NCBI GenBank assembly: GCA_021792885.1
Contig: JAJYTV010000055.1
Span: forward strand, 1 to 9,501
Origin: Bacillota bacterium
Lineage (GTDB): Bacteria; Bacillota; Sulfobacillia; JAJZYS01; JAJYTV01
DNA length: 9,501 nt
Reading direction: 5' to 3'
Shown here in pieces: positions 5,999 to 9,501 of this stretch (its first letter is position 1; every line of letters begins with the position of its first letter). Under the pieces are notes generated by a model, which saw only the letters and a list, made by a program, of their open reading frames with translations, was not told the DNA's origin and made no database searches. The position numbers and the translations under genes were made by a program.

Positions 5999-7372
5999 GT
6001 GGATGCCCTGAGTCTGGCGCGTACCCAGTTCGCGGTAACGACGATTTTCCACTTTCTTTTCGTGCCGTTGACCATTGGTCTCGCGCTAGTGGTCGCAATC
6101 ATGGAGACGGTCTACGTCCGCACAAAGAACCCCCAGTACAAGAAGATGGTGCAATACTGGGGCAGGCTGTTCCTGATCAATTTTGCCGTCGGCGTTGTCA
6201 CGGGCATCATCCAGGAGTTCCAGTTCGGAATGAACTGGTCCAACTACTCGCGCTTCGTGGGTGACGTATTCGGGGCGCCTCTGGCCGTCGAGGCACTGCT
6301 TGCCTTCTTCCTCGAGTCGACGTTCATCGGCATCTGGATCTTCGGATGGGACCGGTTGCGCCCTTCGGTGCACGCGCTCGCGATGTGGCTTGTCGCGATC
6401 GGAACATCGATTTCCGCATTCTGGATCCTGACGGCGAACTCGTTCATGCAGGAGCCGACCGGCTACTCGATTGTCCACGGGCGCGCTGAAATGACGAACT
6501 TCTTCGCGCTGCTCGGCAACCCGCAGGTGTGGGTCGAATTTCCGCACGCGATCTACGCGTCGTTCACGACCGCGGCGTTCTTCGTGGCCGGGATCAGCGC
6601 GTACTTCCTGCTGCGCAAGAAGCACATCGAGATCTTCCGCTCCTCGCTGAAGATCGCCGTCGTACTCGGAGCTGTCGCGAGTATCCTCCTGGCAGTGAAC
6701 GGCGATGCCCAGGCGAAGCACCTCGTCGTGGCACAGCCCATGAAGATGGCCGCCGCCGAGGCGGTATGGCACACGACCACGGGTCCCGCGGCTTGGAACA
6801 TCATCGCCGGCATCGACCAGTCCGGCGGCCGCAATACCTTCGCCATCCAGATTCCTCGCGTGCTGAGCCTGCTCGACGGCACGAACCACTTCACCGGCAT
6901 CGACGAACTGCAGGCGCAGGAAGTGCAGAAGTATGGACCGGGCAACTACATTCCACCGGTGGCGACCACCTTCTGGAGCTTCCGCGTCATGGTGCTGACG
7001 GGCGGGATCTTGATCCTGCTCGCACTGTACGGCGTCTATCTCCTGGCGCGCCGGCATGCCTTCGAGGGGCGCACGCGCTATCTGAAGCTCCTTCCGTGGG
7101 CGATGGCGCTGCCCTATATCGCGAACACCTCCGGCTGGATCATGACGGAGATCGGGCGTCAGCCGTGGGTCGTCTATGGGCTACAGTCAACGGCGCAGGG
7201 GGTGTCGAACACGGTGCCGGCCGGTGACGTCGCGACCACGCTGATCGGTTTCACGCTGATCTTCGTCATCATCGCCGCGGCGGAAGTGTACCTCATGGTC
7301 AAGTACGCGAAGGCCGGCCCGGACGCCGAGCCGACTCCGGAAATGCCGCTAAAGACCCTGGCGGCTGTATAA
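5999..7372 (+). CDS. cydA: Cytochrome bd quinol oxidase subunit I
   Basis: Subunit I of the cytochrome bd oxidase is an inner-membrane protein that oxidises quinol and holds all three hemes. The haem and proton-path residues match their E. coli counterparts: His18 (b595 ligand, near E. coli His19), Glu98 and Glu106 in the VEALLAFFLEST segment, His183 in PHAIYASF (b558), and Arg329 and Met331 in FWSFRVM (b558). The quinol-binding loop keeps Lys249 and Glu254 in MKMAAAEAVW. GRQPW follows near the C-terminus. At 457 residues it is shorter than the roughly 520-residue E. coli protein, consistent with the short-Q-loop class. The start is GTG with GGGAGG seven bases upstream. It is the first gene of cydA-cydB-cydD. 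In studied bacteria cytochrome bd tolerates sulfide and cyanide better than haem-copper oxidases, which fits the nearby SQR operon. Confidence 0.97.
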   Translation: MDALSLARTQFAVTTIFHFLFVPLTIGLALVVAIMETVYVRTKNPQYKKMVQYWGRLFLINFAVGVVTGIIQEFQFGMNWSNYSRFVGDVFGAPLAVEALLAFFLESTFIGIWIFGWDRLRPSVHALAMWLVAIGTSISAFWILTANSFMQEPTGYSIVHGRAEMTNFFALLGNPQVWVEFPHAIYASFTTAAFFVAGISAYFLLRKKHIEIFRSSLKIAVVLGAVASILLAVNGDAQAKHLVVAQPMKMAAAEAVWHTTTGPAAWNIIAGIDQSGGRNTFAIQIPRVLSLLDGTNHFTGIDELQAQEVQKYGPGNYIPPVATTFWSFRVMVLTGGILILLALYGVYLLARRHAFEGRTRYLKLLPWAMALPYIANTSGWIMTEIGRQPWVVYGLQSTAQGVSNTVPAGDVATTLIGFTLIFVIIAAAEVYLMVKYAKAGPDAEPTPEMPLKTLAAV

Positions 7373-7385
7373 GGGAGGGATCAAG

Positions 7386-8405
7386 GTGAGTCTCAACACG
7401 CTCTGGTTCCTGCTGATCGGCGTGCTGTTCATTGGCTACTTCCTGCTGGAAGGCTTCGACTATGGCGTCGGCATCCTGCTGCCGTTCATCGGCAAGAACG
7501 ACCAGGAGCGGCGCGCGGTGATCCAGACGATCGGCCCGGTCTGGGACGCGAACGAGGTCTGGCTGCTCACCGCAGGCGGTGCCATCTTCGCTGCGTTCCC
7601 GCAGTGGTACGCCACGATGTTCAGCGGCTTCTACCTGGCCCTCTTCCTGATGCTCGTCGCGCTCATCGCGCGCGGCGTGGCCTTTGAGTTCCGCAGCAAG
7701 GACAAGCGGCCGGGATGGCGCAACCTGTTCGACTGGCTGATCTTCTTCGGGAGCGCGGTACCCGCACTGCTCTGGGGCGTCGCCATCGCGAACCTCATGG
7801 AAGGCGTGCCGATCGACGCGCACATGAACTACGTCGGCGGCTTCTTCAACCTGCTGAATCCGTACGCGCTACTCGGTGGCCTGGTGACCCTCCTCGTCTT
7901 CACGCTGCACGGCGCCGTCTACCTGACGCTGAAGACAGAGGGCGAATTGAACGAGCGGTCTCGGGCGGCTTCGTACAAGGTCGGCTGGATCGCGACCGGC
8001 GTGGCCATCCTATTCGTCGCCTACAGCATCCTGCGCACCGACATGTTCAGCAGCCCGCACGTGGGCGTGCTGCCGGGCATCGTCGCAGTCCTTGCGGGCC
8101 TCAGCCTGATCGCGACGCGGCTACTGCTCGACCGCCGCAAGGAGGGGTGGTCGTTCGTCTCGACGAGCCTCGCCATCGTGCTGGTGGTCGCGAGCGTCTT
8201 CCTCACCCTCTTCCCGAACGTCATGGTCTCGAGCCTCAACCCGAACTGGAACCTGACAGTCTACAACGCGGCCTCGAACACCTACAGCCTGCACGTCATG
8301 ACGATCGTCGCGTTCAGCGCCCTGCCGATCGTGCTCGCCTACCTGATCTGGACCTACTGGGTCTTCCGCAAGCGCGTGTCGGTCGACCAGGTCATGCACT
8401 ACTAG
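7386..8405 (+). CDS. cydB: Cytochrome bd quinol oxidase subunit II
   Basis: This 339-residue membrane subunit pairs with CydA to form the bd oxidase and has about eight transmembrane helices. Conserved blocks are LEGFDYGVG (residues 21-29, Asp25) in the first helix and GPVWDANEVWLLTAGGAIFAA (residues 50-70), the family signature with Trp53, Asp54 and Glu57. The length is close to the usual 335-380 residues. The start is GTG, 13 bases after the cydA stop, with GGGAGG inside that gap. It ends with a short basic tail, and the next gene, cydD, begins within 26 bases, so the three genes form one transcript. No haem ligand is expected in this subunit. Confidence 0.96.
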   Translation: MSLNTLWFLLIGVLFIGYFLLEGFDYGVGILLPFIGKNDQERRAVIQTIGPVWDANEVWLLTAGGAIFAAFPQWYATMFSGFYLALFLMLVALIARGVAFEFRSKDKRPGWRNLFDWLIFFGSAVPALLWGVAIANLMEGVPIDAHMNYVGGFFNLLNPYALLGGLVTLLVFTLHGAVYLTLKTEGELNERSRAASYKVGWIATGVAILFVAYSILRTDMFSSPHVGVLPGIVAVLAGLSLIATRLLLDRRKEGWSFVSTSLAIVLVVASVFLTLFPNVMVSSLNPNWNLTVYNAASNTYSLHVMTIVAFSALPIVLAYLIWTYWVFRKRVSVDQVMHY

Positions 8406-8414
8406 CACTCCGAT

Positions 8415-8421
8415 GGGAGAG
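8415..8421 (+). promoter_or_regulatory. Ribosome binding site deciding the cydD start
   Basis: GGGAGAG at 8415-8421 lies nine bases before the ATG at 8431. The ATG at 8413 overlaps this site and has no Shine-Dalgarno of its own, so 8431 is preferred. Confidence 0.6.
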
Positions 8422-8430
8422 CGGTCTGCC

Positions 8431-9501
8431 ATGCACCGACGTATTCTGCGCGCGGCAAAAGCCGGCAGGGTGCTGCTCGTGGCTACGGTTCTCCTGGCGG
8501 TGGGCGGCGGCCTCGCGGTCGTCGCCCAAGCCGCGCTGATGGCTGAGATCATCGCACGCGCCTTCCTCGGCGGCGCCGGACTCGAGCAGCTGCAGCCGCT
8601 GCTTTTGGCGCTGGCGCTGGTGGCGGTCCTCCGGGCGGCTCTCGCCTATCTGCGGCAGGCGGCTGCAGACGCGTTTTCAAGGCGCGTTCGCCAGGAGATG
8701 CGCAGCCGCGTGTTCGCCCGGATCCTGGCGCTTGGCCCTGCCTATGCCACCGGCGAGCGCACGGGCGAGCTGATCGCGACGGCGCTCGACGGGGTGGAGG
8801 GCCTCGACCCATACCTCGCACACTACCTGCCGCAGACGGCGCTCGCCGCACTCATCCCCCTGACGGTGCTCGTCGCAGTCCTCGCGCAGGACTTGGAGGC
8901 GGGGATCGTCCTGCTCGTGACGGCCGGCCTCCTGCCGTACTTCATGATCCTTCTCGGACGTGCGGCAGAGGCGCGCACCAAGAAGCAGTGGGGCATGCTG
9001 CGGGTCCTCTCCGCGCACTTCCTCGATGTCGTGCGCGGCATGCGCACCCTGCAGCTGTTCGGCCGCAGCCGCCGACAGGTGGAGGTCATCCGCCTGGTGA
9101 GCGAGCGACATCGGATTGCGACGCTCGAGACGCTGCGCGTCGCGTTCCTCTCCGCGTTCGCCCTGGAGCTGCTGGCATCGCTCTCGACGGCGGTCGTCGC
9201 CGTCTCGATCAGCTTCGGGCTGCTTTCTGGCACGCTGCACTTCGCCCAGGGTCTTGCGATCCTGATCCTCGTCCCGGAATTCTACCTGCCGCTGCGCGGC
9301 CTGGGGAGCGACTTCCACGCGGGCATGGGCGGCGTGGTGGCGGCAGAGCGCATCTTTGCGCTGCTCGACGCGCCTTCGCCTGCCGCTTCGGCCGGAACGC
9401 GGCGCCTCCCGCCGGACGCGCCGCTCGAGATTCGCCTCTCGGGCGTGCACTGCACCTACCCTGGCGCGTCGAGAGAGGCCCTGGCGCATGTCGACCTCGC
9501 C
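8431..9501 (+). CDS. cydD: Thiol reductant ABC exporter subunit CydD (partial, 3' end outside window)
   Basis: This is one half of the heterodimeric CydDC ABC exporter, which moves cysteine or glutathione across the membrane and is required for assembly of cytochrome bd. It reads open to the window end with 357 codons. The visible part is the six-helix exporter domain (residues 1 to about 310) and the first beta strands of the nucleotide-binding domain, where Tyr in HCTYPGA is the expected A-loop residue. The CydD-specific block PEFYLPLRGLGSDFHAGMGG begins at residue 282, and the AHFLDVVRGMRTLQLFGR coupling-helix segment also matches CydD. The Walker A, signature and Walker B motifs lie beyond the window. 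It follows cydB by 25 bases. A cydC gene is expected next, as in other cydABDC operons, but is not visible. Confidence 0.93.
   Translation, partial: MHRRILRAAKAGRVLLVATVLLAVGGGLAVVAQAALMAEIIARAFLGGAGLEQLQPLLLALALVAVLRAALAYLRQAAADAFSRRVRQEMRSRVFARILALGPAYATGERTGELIATALDGVEGLDPYLAHYLPQTALAALIPLTVLVAVLAQDLEAGIVLLVTAGLLPYFMILLGRAAEARTKKQWGMLRVLSAHFLDVVRGMRTLQLFGRSRRQVEVIRLVSERHRIATLETLRVAFLSAFALELLASLSTAVVAVSISFGLLSGTLHFAQGLAILILVPEFYLPLRGLGSDFHAGMGGVVAAERIFALLDAPSPAASAGTRRLPPDAPLEIRLSGVHCTYPGASREALAHVDLA

Noticed and set aside
6086..7057. 323-codon minus-strand open frame opposite cydA
   Set aside because: Its product is rich in Arg, Glu, Asp and His with no domain, as expected for the antisense of a GC-rich membrane protein gene; cydA is certain.
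8413..8430. Upstream ATG as the cydD start
   Set aside because: It overlaps the GGGAGAG ribosome binding site of the ATG at 8431 and has no site of its own.
8677..9489. 270-codon minus-strand open frame opposite cydD
   Set aside because: Low-complexity Arg/Glu/Gln-rich translation on the antisense of the well-supported cydD.
1..9501. CRISPR array, tRNA, rRNA or riboswitch
   Set aside because: No regularly spaced repeats, tRNA-like cloverleaf or rRNA segments were noticed, and no known riboswitch core was recognised by eye; no covariance search could be run.

Overview
The window is GC-rich bacterial DNA with tightly packed genes, strong GGAGG-type ribosome binding sites, and GTG or TTG starts in several genes. 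The gene set (an SQR-type flavoprotein with TusA, DUF1641 and DsrE partners, then cydA-cydB-cydD) together with strong Shine-Dalgarno sites fits a high-GC member of the Bacillota, for example a sulfur-metabolising Sulfobacillus- or Alicyclobacillus-like lineage. No rRNA or other phylogenetic marker is present, so this placement is an inference.

Layout. (1) Positions 20-2278, plus strand: a compact four-gene sulfur operon with a TusA-like sulfur carrier, a sulfide:quinone oxidoreductase-like flavoprotein, a DUF1641 protein and a DsrE-family protein, closed by a long near-perfect hairpin at 2281-2326. (2) Positions 2327-2760: about 430 bases without a recognisable gene, holding small hairpins and a short unidentified open stretch. 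(3) Positions 2761-3990, minus strand: an MFS transporter with a TTG start and visibly lower GC than its neighbours. (4) Positions 4102-4374, plus strand: a 5'-truncated TnpB (IS200/IS605 OrfB) remnant. Items 2 to 4 look like an acquired or rearranged segment. (5) Positions 4470-5639, minus strand: a signalling protein with a degenerate EAL domain followed by a PAS domain carrying a three-cysteine signature. (6) Positions 5640-5998: a divergent intergenic region. (7) Positions 5999-9501, plus strand: cydA, cydB and the first part of cydD, encoding cytochrome bd oxidase and one half of the CydDC thiol exporter needed for its assembly. cydD runs off the window.

The genes suggest one working picture. 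The flavoprotein oxidises sulfide and reduces quinone, and sulfane sulfur passes to the TusA and DsrE thiols. Cytochrome bd, a sulfide-tolerant quinol oxidase in studied bacteria, could re-oxidise the quinol. The EAL-PAS protein, transcribed divergently from cydA, is a candidate redox or metal-linked regulator. The individual gene calls are well supported; the functional link between the sulfur operon and the cyd operon is inference from proximity and known biochemistry. The least explained items are the DUF1641 protein, the degenerate EAL/three-Cys PAS protein and the TnpB remnant with its 3' flank.
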